A DNA stretch of 64,000 bases from the NCBI RefSeq assembly GCF_030815415.1, contig NZ_JAUSWW010000001.1:9982001-10046000 (forward strand), read 5' to 3'. Of the stretch, positions 49,939 to 59,310 are shown piece by piece (position 1 is the stretch's first letter; each line of letters begins with the position of its first letter). Both the position numbers and the translations under genes were made by a program. The notes under the pieces are model-generated. The model had not been told where the DNA came from. It made no database searches and saw only the letters and a list, made by a program, of their open reading frames with translations. Origin of the DNA: Streptomyces canus (GTDB taxonomy: Bacteria > Actinomycetota > Actinomycetes > Streptomycetales > Streptomycetaceae).

Positions 49939-50450
49939 GTGGAAGCGATCGGCCACGCGTTGTCCATCGCCGGGTCGATGACCTGGGAGGTCACCTGGGC
50001 GCTGATCCTCGGTTTCGCCCTGTCGGCCGTGGTGCAGGCGGCGGTGCGGCTGCTGGGTGACGACCGGCCGCGCACTCTGGCTCTGTCGGCCGGGCTCGGG
50101 GCGGCCTCGTCGTCCTGCCCGTACGCGGCTGTGGCCCTGGCCCGTTCGTTGTTCCGCAAGGGCGCGAACTTCACGGCGGCGATGGCGTTGAGATCGCCTC
50201 CACCAATTTGGTGCTGGAACTCGGCGTGATCCTCGCGCTGTTGATGGGCTGGCAGTTCACGGCCGCCGAGTTCGCAGGCGGCCGATCATGATCGTCGTAC
50301 TCGCCGTGTTCTTCCGCCTCTTCCGGCGCGAGCGGCTGCTGAACCGGGCACGGGAGCAGGCCGAGCACGGGATCGCGGGACCGGTGGAGGGTCATGCGCC
50401 GTTATGGACATGTCGGTGCGGGTCCGGATGATGGGTGGCTCACCCGAAGC
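49939..50450 (+). pseudogene. YraQ/DUF318-type permease, frameshifted and truncated
   Basis: From GTG 49939 (after TAGGAG) the frame reads WALILGFALSAVVQAAVRLL, GAASSSCPYAAVALARSLFR, KGANFTAAMA. It then shifts to EIASTNLVLELGVILALLMG/WQFTAAEFAGG and shifts again to IMIVVLAVFFRLFRRERLLN. The C-terminal half is lost near 50450. These permeases export metal/metalloid ions. At least two frameshifts make it inactive. Confidence 0.8.
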
Positions 50451-50601
50451 CGGCGAACAGGGGCACGGGGCACGCCCCTACCCGCCAAGGACACAGCCAC
50501 TGAGCCCGCCTTTCCCTCTGCACGGGAAGAGGCCCGAGGTGGAGCCTTGGTCGTGCCGGGGTGCGCCGCCGGGCAGGGCTCCTGCCGGGCCGCCCAGCTC
50601 G

Positions 50602-51258
50602 TCAGTCAGGACCGCTCCAGTCGAACGGGAAGTGTTTGCTCGACTTCCCCGAGCGTTCCCAGGAGAAGCCGAATGCGTCGGCGCGGTCGACGGTGGCCCG
50701 TCCCCAGGTGGCGACCTGGCCCGGCCCGACCTCGGCGCCCGGGGCGTTGTGGACCTGGACGCGTGCGCCGTCCGGCGTCGTCGGGCCGGTGAGTGCCTCG
50801 GCGGTGGCCGTGACCTTGCCGGGGATCTCGGCTCGCCAGGTGGCGAGGTCCTCGTCGATCTCGACGTGGATGGGGGCGAAGTCCATGCCGCGCATCTCGG
50901 GGTGGAACATGGCTCCGAACTGCGCAGGCCATCCGCCCGCCTCACCGCCGAAGATGGCCCCGAGTGCACCGCGCTGCTGTTCGTCGGCGCGCTCGTCGAG
51001 GAAGACCGCGGCGTACGCGTCGGTGTGCGCGCCGGCCCAGACGTTGCCCACGAAGGCGCCGAGCATCAGGACGTTGAGACCGTCGAGCCGCACGTCGCCG
51101 AAGCTGCCTTCCCGGATGTGCCAGACCAGCACGCCTTCGCAGTCGCCGTAGGTCGGGGGCTGCGCAAACGTGCAGGGGCACGGTATGGCGCACTTGCACA
51201 CATCGAACCAATCACCGGCCAGGCGCCAGCGCGTACCGGTGGTGACCTGCTCTGTCAT
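50602..51258 (-). CDS. DUF1326-domain protein (second copy)
   Basis: This 218-residue paralogue of the protein at 49.1 kb has the same N-terminal cysteine set (WFDVCKCAIPCPCTFAQPPT), GVLVWHIREGSFGDVRLDGL and LGAIFGGEAGGWPAQFGAMF. GCAGGAGGGAAG precedes the ATG at 51258. It is separated from the first copy by the broken permease, so the original cluster probably was DUF1326-permease-DUF1326-NrtS-DUF2182. Function unknown; metal or redox chemistry is inferred from cysteines and neighbours. Confidence 0.88.
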   Translation of the reverse strand: MTEQVTTGTRWRLAGDWFDVCKCAIPCPCTFAQPPTYGDCEGVLVWHIREGSFGDVRLDGLNVLMLGAFVGNVWAGAHTDAYAAVFLDERADEQQRGALGAIFGGEAGGWPAQFGAMFHPEMRGMDFAPIHVEIDEDLATWRAEIPGKVTATAEALTGPTTPDGARVQVHNAPGAEVGPGQVATWGRATVDRADAFGFSWERSGKSSKHFPFDWSGPD

Positions 51259-51733
51259 CTCGCTTCCCTCCTGCCGAGCCCGAGGGAGTTCACTCGCAGT
51301 GGCGAGACCGCGTGTCCCGAGCCCACACCCGAGACGGCGAGGCGGCCTCCCTTCCAGCTTGCACCGCACGTCCCGGTAGGGGAACCCGGGCATCGAGGCG
51401 CTCACGTCCCAGGTTCGTCCCGGGGGGGCACACCGCCGAGGCGCCGCAATTCGGCACCGGGGACCTGCGCGCCTGGTTCGCACTCTTCGGCAACATCCGC
51501 GCCCGCCCGGCGAGGCCCGTGGGCGCCGTGAAAGTCGTGCAGGAACCTCGTGTTCTGGCGTTTCAGAGCGGGGACAGCCCGGACCATTTGGCCGTCATCC
51601 CGGCCGTCGCGTCGAAACCGTTATGCGTTCGGCCCATTGACACTCCGATCGCGGCATCCTTAATGTCTCGCCAGCATTTCGAACGCGTGTCGAAATCTCG
51701 AACAGGGTCGAAGAGGGTGAAGGAGTAGCTGAC
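51259..51733. other. 475-nt intergenic stretch, no gene seen
   Basis: Between the second DUF1326 gene (leftward) and the dehydratase (rightward). Only short incoherent frames occur. A/T-richer sequence at 51640-51715 is the likely promoter and leader of the dehydratase gene. Confidence 0.4.
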
Positions 51734-52897
51734 GTGCGCATCACGGGAATCAGCACGCACGTGGTCGGGACGCCATGGCGCAACCTGACCTACGTCCAGG
51801 TGCACACCGACGAGGGACTCACCGGAGTCGGCGAGACCCGCATGCTGGGCCACACCGACGCTCTGCTCGGCTATCTGCACGAGGCAGAGACCAACCACAT
51901 TCTCGGGTCGGACCCGTTCGCTGTCGAGGACCTCGTCAAGCGGATGAAGTACGGCGACTACGGGCGGGCCGGCGAGATCGTGATGTCCGGCATCGCCGTG
52001 ATCGAGATGGCCTGCTGGGACATCAAGGGCAAGGCCCTGGGCGTCCCGGTCTGGCAGTTGCTCGGCGGCAAGGTCACCGACAAGGTCAAGGCGTACGCCA
52101 ACGGCTGGTACACCACGGAGCGCACCCCGGAGGCCTACCACAAGGCCGCCCAGGGGGTCATGGAGCGCGGGTACAAGGCGCTCAAGATCGACCCCTTCGG
52201 CACCGGGCACTTCGAGCTGGACCACGAGCAGAGCATGTACGCCGTCTCCCTCATCGAGGCCGTCCGGGACGCCATCGGCCCCGACGCCGAGCTGATGCTG
52301 GAGATGCACGGCCGGTTCTCCCCGGCCACCGCCGTACGCCTGGCCCGGGACCTCGCCCCCTTCAAGCCCGCGTGGCTGGAGGAGCCGGTGCCGCCGGAGA
52401 ACCTGAAGGCGCTGGAGAAGGTCGCCGCCAAGGTCGACATGCCGGTCGCCACCGGTGAGCGGATCCACGACCGCATCGAGTTCCGCGAGCTCTTCGAGAG
52501 CCAGGCCGTGGACATCATCCAGCCCGACGTCGGCCACATCGGCGGCATCTGGGAGACCCGGAAGCTGGCCGCGACCGCCGAGACCCACTACATGCTGGTC
52601 GCGCCCCACAACGTGGGCGGGCCGGTGCTGACCGCCGCCTCGCTCCAGGTCGGCTTCACCGCGCCGAACTTCAAGATCCTCGAGCACTTCAACGATTTCG
52701 CCGACGCGGACATCAAGAAGGTCATCAAGGGCGCTCCTCAAGTGAACCCTGAGGACGGCTGCTTCCACCTCTCCCACGAGCCCGGTCTCGGTGTCGAGCT
52801 GGATGTCGACGCCGCCGCCGAGTTCCCGCAGCAGCAGGCCCGCTTCGACCTGTGGGCCGACGGCTGGGAGCAGCGCAAGCCGAAGAGCGCCAAGTGA
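51734..52897 (+). CDS. Enolase-superfamily sugar-acid dehydratase (mandelate racemase/MLE family)
   Basis: This 387-residue TIM-barrel enzyme has an N-terminal capping domain (RITGISTHVVGTPWRNLTYV) and a barrel with KALKIDPFG (first lysine/acid strand). Metal ligands lie in ELMLEMHGRFSP, WLEEPVPPEN and ATGERIHDRIEF; DIIQPDVGHIGGI and LVAPHNVGGP (general-base histidine) complete the site. The pattern is closest to galactonate/gluconate-type dehydratases. The GTG at 51734 has AAGGAG 9 nt upstream. It is followed by a broken zinc-type alcohol dehydrogenase, presumably once the next gene of a sugar-acid pathway. Confidence 0.88.
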   Translation: MRITGISTHVVGTPWRNLTYVQVHTDEGLTGVGETRMLGHTDALLGYLHEAETNHILGSDPFAVEDLVKRMKYGDYGRAGEIVMSGIAVIEMACWDIKGKALGVPVWQLLGGKVTDKVKAYANGWYTTERTPEAYHKAAQGVMERGYKALKIDPFGTGHFELDHEQSMYAVSLIEAVRDAIGPDAELMLEMHGRFSPATAVRLARDLAPFKPAWLEEPVPPENLKALEKVAAKVDMPVATGERIHDRIEFRELFESQAVDIIQPDVGHIGGIWETRKLAATAETHYMLVAPHNVGGPVLTAASLQVGFTAPNFKILEHFNDFADADIKKVIKGAPQVNPEDGCFHLSHEPGLGVELDVDAAAEFPQQQARFDLWADGWEQRKPKSAK

Positions 52898-52928
52898 GGG
52901 CCCGCCGTCCTGGTATCAGGGGGAACCG

Positions 52929-53110
52929 GTGAGCACCGCCGTCGTCATCGAGGCCCCGGGCGAGCATCGGCTGGTACCGCACGAGCCGGTGCAGTTGGCG
53001 GCCGGCCAGGCCTTGGTCCGGTGCACGCCTGCCGTATCTGCGGCAGTGGCCGCGAGCAGCACCCCTACGGTGCGGGAACGCGGCCGATGTCGCCACTTGT
53101 CGTGCTTCTG
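52929..53110 (+). pseudogene. Zinc-type alcohol dehydrogenase N-terminal fragment
   Basis: From GTG 52929 (after GGGGGAACCG) the frame reads STAVVIEAPGEHRLVPHEP, VQLAAGQALVR, then must change frame to read VHACRICGSGRE, the zinc-binding HxCxICGSD-like motif of MDR alcohol dehydrogenases. The gene ends there. Truncated and frameshifted, 31 nt after the dehydratase stop. Confidence 0.65.
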
Positions 53111-53145
53111 CGTGATCGATATCGGTGGGAATTGATGTCCTGCGT

Positions 53146-53177
53146 TGCGGCGTCAGCCCGTCAGGGCTGACGCCGCA
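53146..53177. terminator. Perfect 14-bp hairpin
   Basis: TGCGGCGTCAGCCC (53146-53159), loop GTCA, GGGCTGACGCCGCA (53164-53177). It is a perfect stem-loop downstream of the dehydratase/alcohol dehydrogenase pair, the expected form of a bidirectional G+C-rich terminator. Confidence 0.75.
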
Positions 53178-53311
53178 GGCTGATCGACGACGCGAGCTTG
53201 TCCGCCATGGGATGGAATCTGAGCAGGACGCCCAGGGCGGGGCAAGGGGCCGGTAGGCTCCTGTCGAGATTCCGCCGCGTTGTCTCCTGACGAGACGGTT
53301 GGGGGAGTGTT

Positions 53312-54109
53312 GTGGCTGACCCCTCGGTCGAGACGATCGCCTCCCATACCGCCCTGCCCCCAGCCGCACCCCGCACCCACGCAACACCCCGCGACCCCGG
53401 CCGAGCCGTACCCCTCCTCGCGGCGCGCGGACCGGCGACGTGGCCGCCGCCGCGCACCCAAGCGCACCCCCCCTGCTCGCCGACTACCTCGGCTACGCCG
53501 CCACGTTCGTCGGCGCCGGACTGATCAGCGGCGCCATCGTGCACCACCCGCTGGACCCCGCCCGGTACACCGTCATCGCCGTCGTCGGCGCGGGGGTCTT
53601 CCTCTTCGCCACGGTCCTCAACGAGTTCGTGCTCACCAAGCAGCGCCCCGACGTGAGCAGGGTGCTGGCCATCGTGGGAGCCTCGCTCGCGCTGTCGTTC
53701 GGCATCGGCATGCTCGGCGGCCTGCAGCACTTCGAGGACTTCCCCGAACGAGCCGCCATGCTGATCCCGTTCGGGCAGGCCCTGTCCTTCATCGCGTACG
53801 TCTTGCGGTATCAGCCGGCACGCTGGCGCAGCATCGTCGGCCCGGCGGGCGTCCTGGTCCTGGTAACCGCGGCCGGTGGCCTTCGTCGGCCTGCGCGGAA
53901 TCGCCGAGGGCATGGCCGCCGAGTCGGGAAGCGGCGGACACAGCCACGGCGAGGAGACGACCGGGGAACCGGGGGAGGTGCACAACGAAGCCGAACCGGA
54001 CCACGAGGAGAAGCCGGGCAGCCAGACGCCGACCTCCGAGTCCTCCAGGACCGGCGCCCCCGCCGCATCCGAGGAAGCCGGGCACACCGAGGACGGCCAT
54101 AGCCACTGA
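53312..54109 (+). pseudogene. Membrane protein with His-rich tail, frameshifted
   Basis: From GTG 53312 (after GGGGGAG) the frame reads ADPSVETIASHTAL and shifts to DYLGYAATFVGAGLISGAIV, TVIAVVGAGVFLFATVLNEF, VLAIVGASLALSFGIGMLGG. After VTAAGG a further shift gives AFVGLRGIAEGMAAESGSGG and the tail HSHGEETTGEPGEVHNEAEP ... AGHTEDGHSH. The intact ancestor had about five membrane passes and a histidine-rich metal-binding C-terminus. Its position opposite a broken nickel/cobalt transporter suggests nickel or copper handling. Two frameshifts make it likely non-functional. Confidence 0.65.
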
Positions 54110-54309
54110 CCGTTGGCGGCGGGGCTTTCCTGACGAGCTCGCCGGCTTCTGCCTGCACGCCCTGAACGCGGCCGGCGACCTGGCGTCCAAGGCCGCGGTC
54201 CACCGGCTTGTCACGGTCACCCTGGCCGGAGTACGGCCCGATCCCACCGCCCCCTCGGAGCACCGGGCACACGGCGAGGACACGGGCGCCCCCGCACACC
54301 TTCCGCACC

Positions 54310-54790
54310 ACCACGGGCACCGAGGCCGAAGAGGAGACCCACGAAGTACAGCTGCCAGGTGTGCTCGATGAACTTGTTGTAGCGGCCTTTGAAGACCCGG
54401 TTCATCAGGCCGCGGTCGGCCAGCAGCTGTTCCAGTTCCTCCGGCTGGTGGCGGCCCTCCTTCGCCTCGCACCAGGTCCGGAAGATGCCGCGCAGCACGG
54501 CGAAGTTCAAAGCGGCGATGGCGTACAGGAACACCCCCGAGACCAGCGTGCCGTGCCGATCACGCCGCCGATGTCGGCGAAGCCGGCCTGGAAGCGGTTC
54601 GCGGCCTGCGCGGCGAAGGCGATGCCCACGGAGAGGCCGAACACCACGGACGAGTGCCCGAGGGAGAAGGCCAGACCCAGGCCGAGCGCCGTTTGCCCTT
54701 CTGCAGCAGGTAGCGGGTGGTGTCGTCGATCGCCGAGGTGTGGTCGGCGTCGAAGGCGTGGCGCATTCGGGGCGGTGGGGTGATCGCCCG
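54310..54790 (-). pseudogene. Nickel/cobalt transporter (NiCoT, HoxN-like) remnant
   Basis: On the minus strand MRHAFDADHTSAIDDTTRYL (the HX4DH nickel signature of NiCoT permeases), LGLGLAFSLGHSSVVFGLSV, GIAFAAQAANRFQAGFAD and FLYAIAALNFAVLRGIFRTW lie in three different frames. The first membrane segment and the C-terminal half are missing. The 200 nt beyond it (54110-54310) show no gene. Confidence 0.8.
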
Positions 54791-54858
54791 GGCCCACGCG
54801 GTGCGGGCCCGGGCGCTCGGTGCGCGGCGCGGATCGAGCGTGCGGCGCGCCGTGGGGG

Positions 54859-55524
54859 TCAGAGCCGGTCGAGGATGCTCTGGAGCTGCTTCACCTCGGC
54901 GGACTGTCCCGTGACGATGTCGCCGGCCATCTTCTTGGCGTCGGCGTTCTTGCCGTTCTTCTGCTCGTCCTTGGCCATGGTGATCGCGCCGTGGTGGTGC
55001 TCGATCATCATCTCGGCGAACGCCTTGTCGAACGCGGTGCCCTTCATGGCCTTGAGCTCGTCCATGTCCGCCTCGGACATCATGCCGTCGCCGCTGCCGT
55101 GGCCCCCGTGGTCCATCCCGGGCATGGACTCCGCCGCGGTCGGCTGCTTCCAGGACTCCAGCCAGCCCTTCATGGCCGTGATCTCCGGGTCCTGGGCCTT
55201 TTCGATCTTGGTGGCGAGGTCCTTGACCTCGGTGTCGGAGGCGCGGCCGTCGGCGAGCTTCGCCATCTCCAGGGCCTGCTCGTGGTGCGGGATCATCATC
55301 TGCGCGAAGCTGACGTCCGCGTCGTTGAAGTCCCCGGACTTACCGGCCTCCCCCGCCTGGACGGTCGCCGTCGCGGATGCCGAGCTGTTGTCGCTGCCGT
55401 GGTCCATGCCGCTCATGTCGTCGCCGCCGCAGGCGGCGAGGAACAGGGCGCCGGCGGTGACGAGGCCCGCGGCGGCGATACGGCGGGCGGGCTTGCGGCG
55501 CAGGGCGCGCGTGAAGGCAGTCAT
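54859..55524 (-). CDS. DUF305 lipoprotein (copper-associated)
   Basis: This 221-residue protein has a signal segment ending in a lipobox (LFLAACGG), a Met/His-rich patch (DMSGMDHGSD), and two copies of the DUF305 histidine motif: FAQMMIPHHEQALEMAKLA and FAEMMIEHHHGAITMAKDE. MPGMDHGGHGSGDGMM lies between them. DUF305 proteins bind copper and are often found in copper operons. The ATG at 55524 with GAGGTGA upstream is preferred to a GTG at 55536. It lies outside the membrane, downstream of DUF6153 and CopA on the same strand. Confidence 0.9.
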   Translation of the reverse strand: MTAFTRALRRKPARRIAAAGLVTAGALFLAACGGDDMSGMDHGSDNSSASATATVQAGEAGKSGDFNDADVSFAQMMIPHHEQALEMAKLADGRASDTEVKDLATKIEKAQDPEITAMKGWLESWKQPTAAESMPGMDHGGHGSGDGMMSEADMDELKAMKGTAFDKAFAEMMIEHHHGAITMAKDEQKNGKNADAKKMAGDIVTGQSAEVKQLQSILDRL

Positions 55525-55619
55525 GGTGAATTTCACCTCGTATGTCGGTTCTGGTGGCTGTTTGGGCGTACGCGAAGTCGCGGGATCGCGCGTGTACTCG
55601 TCCGCGAGTGCGGTTCGGC

Positions 55620-56072
55620 CTACAGCCGCAGCACCGACCGCTGGGTGAGATCAGGTCCGCGTGGCGGGGGATTGGGCCGCAGTACGACGGCGACCTGGGC
55701 CAGGAGCCGCGCCAGCCACTCCTGGTGGCGGGCGAACGCTGACTTCAGGAGCGTGGCGAGCACCCACGCGCCGAACAGGACCGCCACGCACAGCGAGAGC
55801 ATGTCCATCGCCATGGCGGGCTCATGCGTGGACGAGTCCGCGGGCTCCGACGCATGGCCTGCCGCCCCTGTGACGGCGCCGGCGCTCATGGGGTCGTGGG
55901 CCGTGGCAGTCGCGTCCATCGGCGCCGCGTGGGACGCGGTACTCATCGCGGCATGGGACGCCTCGTCGGGATGGCCCAGGGTGTGCATCGCGAAGACGCC
56001 GAACGCGAGCACGACGACGAGCAGCAGGTGCCCGAGGGCGCCTCCCGCGCGTACGTTCCGGCTCGCCTGCAT
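55620..56072 (-). CDS. DUF6153-family membrane protein
   Basis: This 150-residue protein begins MQASRNVRAGGALGHLLLVV. It has a first membrane segment (HLLLVVVLAFGVFAMHTLGH), a His/Met/Ala-rich outer stretch (SHAAMSTASHAAPMDATATA ... STHEPAMAMDM), and a second segment (LSLCVAVLFGAWVLATLLKS). This layout is the actinobacterial DUF6153 family, commonly next to DUF305 and copper ATPase genes. An earlier ATG (56102) is possible. A role in copper handling is inferred from the Met/His content and neighbours. Confidence 0.8.
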   Translation of the reverse strand: MQASRNVRAGGALGHLLLVVVLAFGVFAMHTLGHPDEASHAAMSTASHAAPMDATATAHDPMSAGAVTGAAGHASEPADSSTHEPAMAMDMLSLCVAVLFGAWVLATLLKSAFARHQEWLARLLAQVAVVLRPNPPPRGPDLTQRSVLRL

Positions 56073-56246
56073 TCCGAAGTCCTGTCCCTGGCAGTTCCGC
56101 ATTGGCTCTCCGACATTACCCAACGCGCTCGGAGGGCGCCGTCGGTGCACAGCCATCCGATTCGGTCACCGGCCTCGGCCCGGAGTGTCCGAGGCGGCCC
56201 TCACAGCTGCTCCTGGCCCGCGGGCTGATCGCTCGGGCGCGCACAG

Positions 56247-58568
56247 CTACTTGAATGACCGCAGGCGCAGGCTGTTCGTCACGACGAAGACCGAGGAGAA
56301 GGCCATCGCGGCGCCCGCGATCATCGGGTTGAGCATGCCGGCGGCGGCCAGCGGCAGGGCGGCGATGTTGTAGCCGAAGGCCCAGAAGAGGTTGCCCTTG
56401 ATGGTGGCCAGGGTCTTGCGGGACAGGCGGATCGCGTCGGCGGCCACCCGCAGGTCACCACGTACGAGGGTCAGGTCGCCCGCCTCGATCGCCGCGTCCG
56501 TGCCGGTGCCCATGGCCAGGCCCAGGTCGGCGGTGGCCAGGGCGGCCGCGTCGTTGACGCCGTCGCCGACCATCGCGACCGTACGGCCCTCCGCCTGAAG
56601 CCGCTTGACCAGGTCCACCTTGTCCTGGGGCAGGACCTCGGCGATCACCTCGTCGATGCCGACCGCCCTGGCGACCGACTCGGCGACGAGCTGGTTGTCG
56701 CCGGTCAGCAGGACGGGCTTGAGGCCCAGTCGGCGCAGTTCGGCCACTGCCTCGGCGCTGGTCTCCTTGACCGCGTCGGCGACGGTGAGAACACCGCGTG
56801 CCTCGCCGTCCCAGGCGACGGCGACCGCCGTACGTCCCTCGGCCTCCGCCGCGGCCTTGGCCTCAGCCAGCTCACGGGGCAGCTCGATGGCCCTCCCCCA
56901 CTCTCGGCTTCGCTCGAGCGGGGGGACCCCCATCGCGAGGAGCTCGTCGCGCCCGACGAGCACCGCGTGCCCGTCGACCACCCCCTGCACGCCGAGGCCG
57001 GCGACGTTCTCGAAGTCCTCCGGTACCGGCAAACTTCCGGCCCGCTCGATGGCACCGGCCGCGATGGCCTGGGCGATCGGGTGCTCGGAGGCGTGCTCCA
57101 ACGAGCCCGCCAGACGCAGCAGTTCGCCCTCGTCGACGCCCTCGGCGACGTACACGTCCTGGAGGGTCATGCGGCCGGTGGTGACGGTCCCGGTCTTGTC
57201 GAGGACGACGGTGTCGACGCGTCGGGTGGACTCCAGGACCTCCGGGCCCTTGATGAGGATGCCGAGCTGGGCGCCGCGCCCCGTGCCCACCATCAGCGCG
57301 GTCGGCGTCGCGAGCCCGAGTGCGCACGGGCAGGCGATGATCAGCACAGCGACGGCGGCGGTGAAGGCGGCGGTCGCGTCGCCGGTGACGCCGAGCCAGC
57401 CGCCGAGGGTTGCCGCAGCGATCAGCAGGACCACGGGCACGAAGACACCGGAGATCCGGTCGGCGAGGCGCTGCACCTCGGCCTTGCCGTTCTGCGCGTC
57501 CTCGACGAGCCTCGCCATCCGCGCGAGCTGGGTGTCCGAGCCGACCCGGGTGGCCTCGACGACCAGTCGGCCGCCGGCGTTCACGGTCGCGCCGGTGACC
57601 GCGTCGCCGACACTCACGTCCACCGGCACCGACTCGCCGGTGAGCATGGCGGCGTCCACGGCGGAGCCGCCCTCGACGACCATGCCGTCGGTGGCGACCT
57701 TCTCCCCGGGACGTACGACGAAGCGGTCACCGACCGCCAACTGCCCGACGGGGATCCGTACTTCCCTCCCGTCTCGCACCACGGCGACGTCTTTGGCCCC
57801 CAGCTCCAACAACGCCCGCAGTGCCGCGCCCGACTTCCGCTTGGCGCGGGCCTCCAGGTAGCGCCCGGCGAGGATGAATGTCGTCACGCCGGCCGCGGCC
57901 TCCAGGTAGATGGAGGAGGAGCCGTCCGAGCGGGAGATGGTGAACTCGAAGCCGTGCCGCATGCCCGGCATCCCGGCGTGCCCGAAGAACAGCGCCCACA
58001 GCGACCAGCCGAGGGCGGCGAGCGTGCCGATGGACACCAGTGTGTCCATGGTCGCGGCACCGTGCCGGGCGTTCGTCCAGGCGGCCTTGTGGAAGGGGAG
58101 GGCACCCCAGACCACGACCGGTGCGGCCAGGGTCAGCGACAGCCATTGCCAGTTGTCGAACTGTAGGGCAGGGGCCATCGCCATCAGCACGACCGGCACC
58201 GACAGTGCGAGCGAGACGAACAGACGCTGCCGAAGGGAGACCAACTCGCCGTCCGCGGCGGGCGGAGCCGTCTGGACCGCGCCGTCGGTGCCGGCCGGTG
58301 GAGTGGGGGGAGGCGGCTGTTCGGCCGTGTATCCGGTCTTCTCCACGGTGGCGATGAGGTCGCCCACCTCGATCCCGCCCTCGTAGGAGACCTTCGCCTT
58401 CTCCGTGGCGTAGTTGACGGTCGCGGTGACCCCGTCCATGCGGTTGAGCTTCTTCTCGATGCGGGCCGCGCACGAGGCGCAGGTCATGCCGCCGATGGAG
58501 AGCTCGACCTCGGAGGCGGACGCGGGCGCCCTGCCGGGGAGCGTCGTCTCGGGAGCCGTACTGGTCAT
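56247..58568 (-). CDS. copA: Copper-translocating P1B-type ATPase
   Basis: This 773-residue ATPase has an N-terminal heavy-metal domain (GGMTCASC, C30/C33), the transmembrane metal site CPC (413-415, in IIACPCALGLATPT), the phosphorylation motif DKTGT (D457), the HP motif (EHASEHPIAQAIAAG) and the hinge GDGVNDAAAL. About eight membrane segments. This set is the signature of Cu(I) exporters. ATG at 58568 has AGGAGA upstream. It follows the CopZ gene by 107 nt and is probably in the same CsoR-controlled operon, with DUF6153 and DUF305 downstream. Confidence 0.95.
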   Translation of the reverse strand: MTSTAPETTLPGRAPASASEVELSIGGMTCASCAARIEKKLNRMDGVTATVNYATEKAKVSYEGGIEVGDLIATVEKTGYTAEQPPPPTPPAGTDGAVQTAPPAADGELVSLRQRLFVSLALSVPVVLMAMAPALQFDNWQWLSLTLAAPVVVWGALPFHKAAWTNARHGAATMDTLVSIGTLAALGWSLWALFFGHAGMPGMRHGFEFTISRSDGSSSIYLEAAAGVTTFILAGRYLEARAKRKSGAALRALLELGAKDVAVVRDGREVRIPVGQLAVGDRFVVRPGEKVATDGMVVEGGSAVDAAMLTGESVPVDVSVGDAVTGATVNAGGRLVVEATRVGSDTQLARMARLVEDAQNGKAEVQRLADRISGVFVPVVLLIAAATLGGWLGVTGDATAAFTAAVAVLIIACPCALGLATPTALMVGTGRGAQLGILIKGPEVLESTRRVDTVVLDKTGTVTTGRMTLQDVYVAEGVDEGELLRLAGSLEHASEHPIAQAIAAGAIERAGSLPVPEDFENVAGLGVQGVVDGHAVLVGRDELLAMGVPPLERSREWGRAIELPRELAEAKAAAEAEGRTAVAVAWDGEARGVLTVADAVKETSAEAVAELRRLGLKPVLLTGDNQLVAESVARAVGIDEVIAEVLPQDKVDLVKRLQAEGRTVAMVGDGVNDAAALATADLGLAMGTGTDAAIEAGDLTLVRGDLRVAADAIRLSRKTLATIKGNLFWAFGYNIAALPLAAAGMLNPMIAGAAMAFSSVFVVTNSLRLRSFK

Positions 58569-58675
58569 GGAGATTCTCCTGGGGAAGGCCGGGACGCACG
58601 GCGTCCGTATCAGCGGAGCGGTGCGTCCCGGCGGGGAGGAAATCGCGTGCCTGGGGCGAGCAGCCCCAGGTGGGC

Positions 58676-58981
58676 TCAGGCCCTGCCGACGAGCTCGTAG
58701 CCCGCCTCGTCGACGGCGGCGCGGACGGCCTCCTCGTCGAGGGGGGCGGCGGAGGTGACGGTCACCTCGCCCGAGTCGGCGACGGCCTTGACTGCGGTCA
58801 CGCCGTCCAGCGCGGATATCTCCTGCGAGACGGCGCCCTCGCAGTGGCCGCAGGTCATGCCGGACACCTTGTAGACGGTGGTGACCCCGACGCCCTGGAC
58901 GTCGGCTGCGGTGCCGGAGTTGCCGGAGTGGCAGGAACCGTCGGTGGAGCAGCAGGAGCCGGAGTTCTTCTGGTCGGTCAT
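58676..58981 (-). CDS. copZ: CopZ-like copper chaperone with Cys-rich N-terminus
   Basis: This 101-residue protein has a C-terminal heavy-metal-associated domain (VYKVSGMTCGHCEGAVSQEI; CxxC at about 44-47) preceded by a 30-residue N-terminal extension with extra cysteines (SGSCCSTDGSCHSGNSG). The extension is longer than in classic 69-residue CopZ chaperones and may bind additional metal. GAGGAAGAAG precedes the ATG at 58981. First gene after the CsoR-type operator. Confidence 0.9.
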   Translation of the reverse strand: MTDQKNSGSCCSTDGSCHSGNSGTAADVQGVGVTTVYKVSGMTCGHCEGAVSQEISALDGVTAVKAVADSGEVTVTSAAPLDEEAVRAAVDEAGYELVGRA

Positions 58982-59056
58982 GGCTTCTTCCTCGGGTGTC
59001 GATGCGTGAGTGCTCCGGAAGGGGCTTGATCCCTGCTCCTCCCGATGCGAATCGAC

Positions 59057-59078
59057 AATATACCCCCTAGGGGTATTT
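59057..59078 (-). promoter_or_regulatory. CsoR-type copper operator overlapping the copZ-copA promoter
   Basis: ATACCCC-CTA-GGGGTAT (59060-59076) is a perfect 7-3-7 inverted repeat with the GTATACCCC...GGGGTATAC-type consensus of CsoR operators. On the minus strand TATATT (59062-59057) is a good -10 box within it, reading toward copZ. Copper would release CsoR; the csoR gene itself is not in this window. Confidence 0.75.
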
Positions 59079-59310
59079 CAGCCCTGTGGTGCCGCCCAAA
59101 ATCCCCGGGCCGTGATGTCGCAGGTGCCGGCGCGTAGGAGGCGGGTGGGGTGTGCGGAGCGTGGCTTAGTCGTGACTTTCGATGGGGTTGTTCACCGTCT
59201 TGAGATGCGGCTGATCGCGCCGGCGTCGGTGCAGGAGAGCGGGATGCACTCGACCAGTGGACGTCCCCGGTGCTGATACTGGGCCGACGATCTCTCAGAG
59301 GGGGCCTGCG

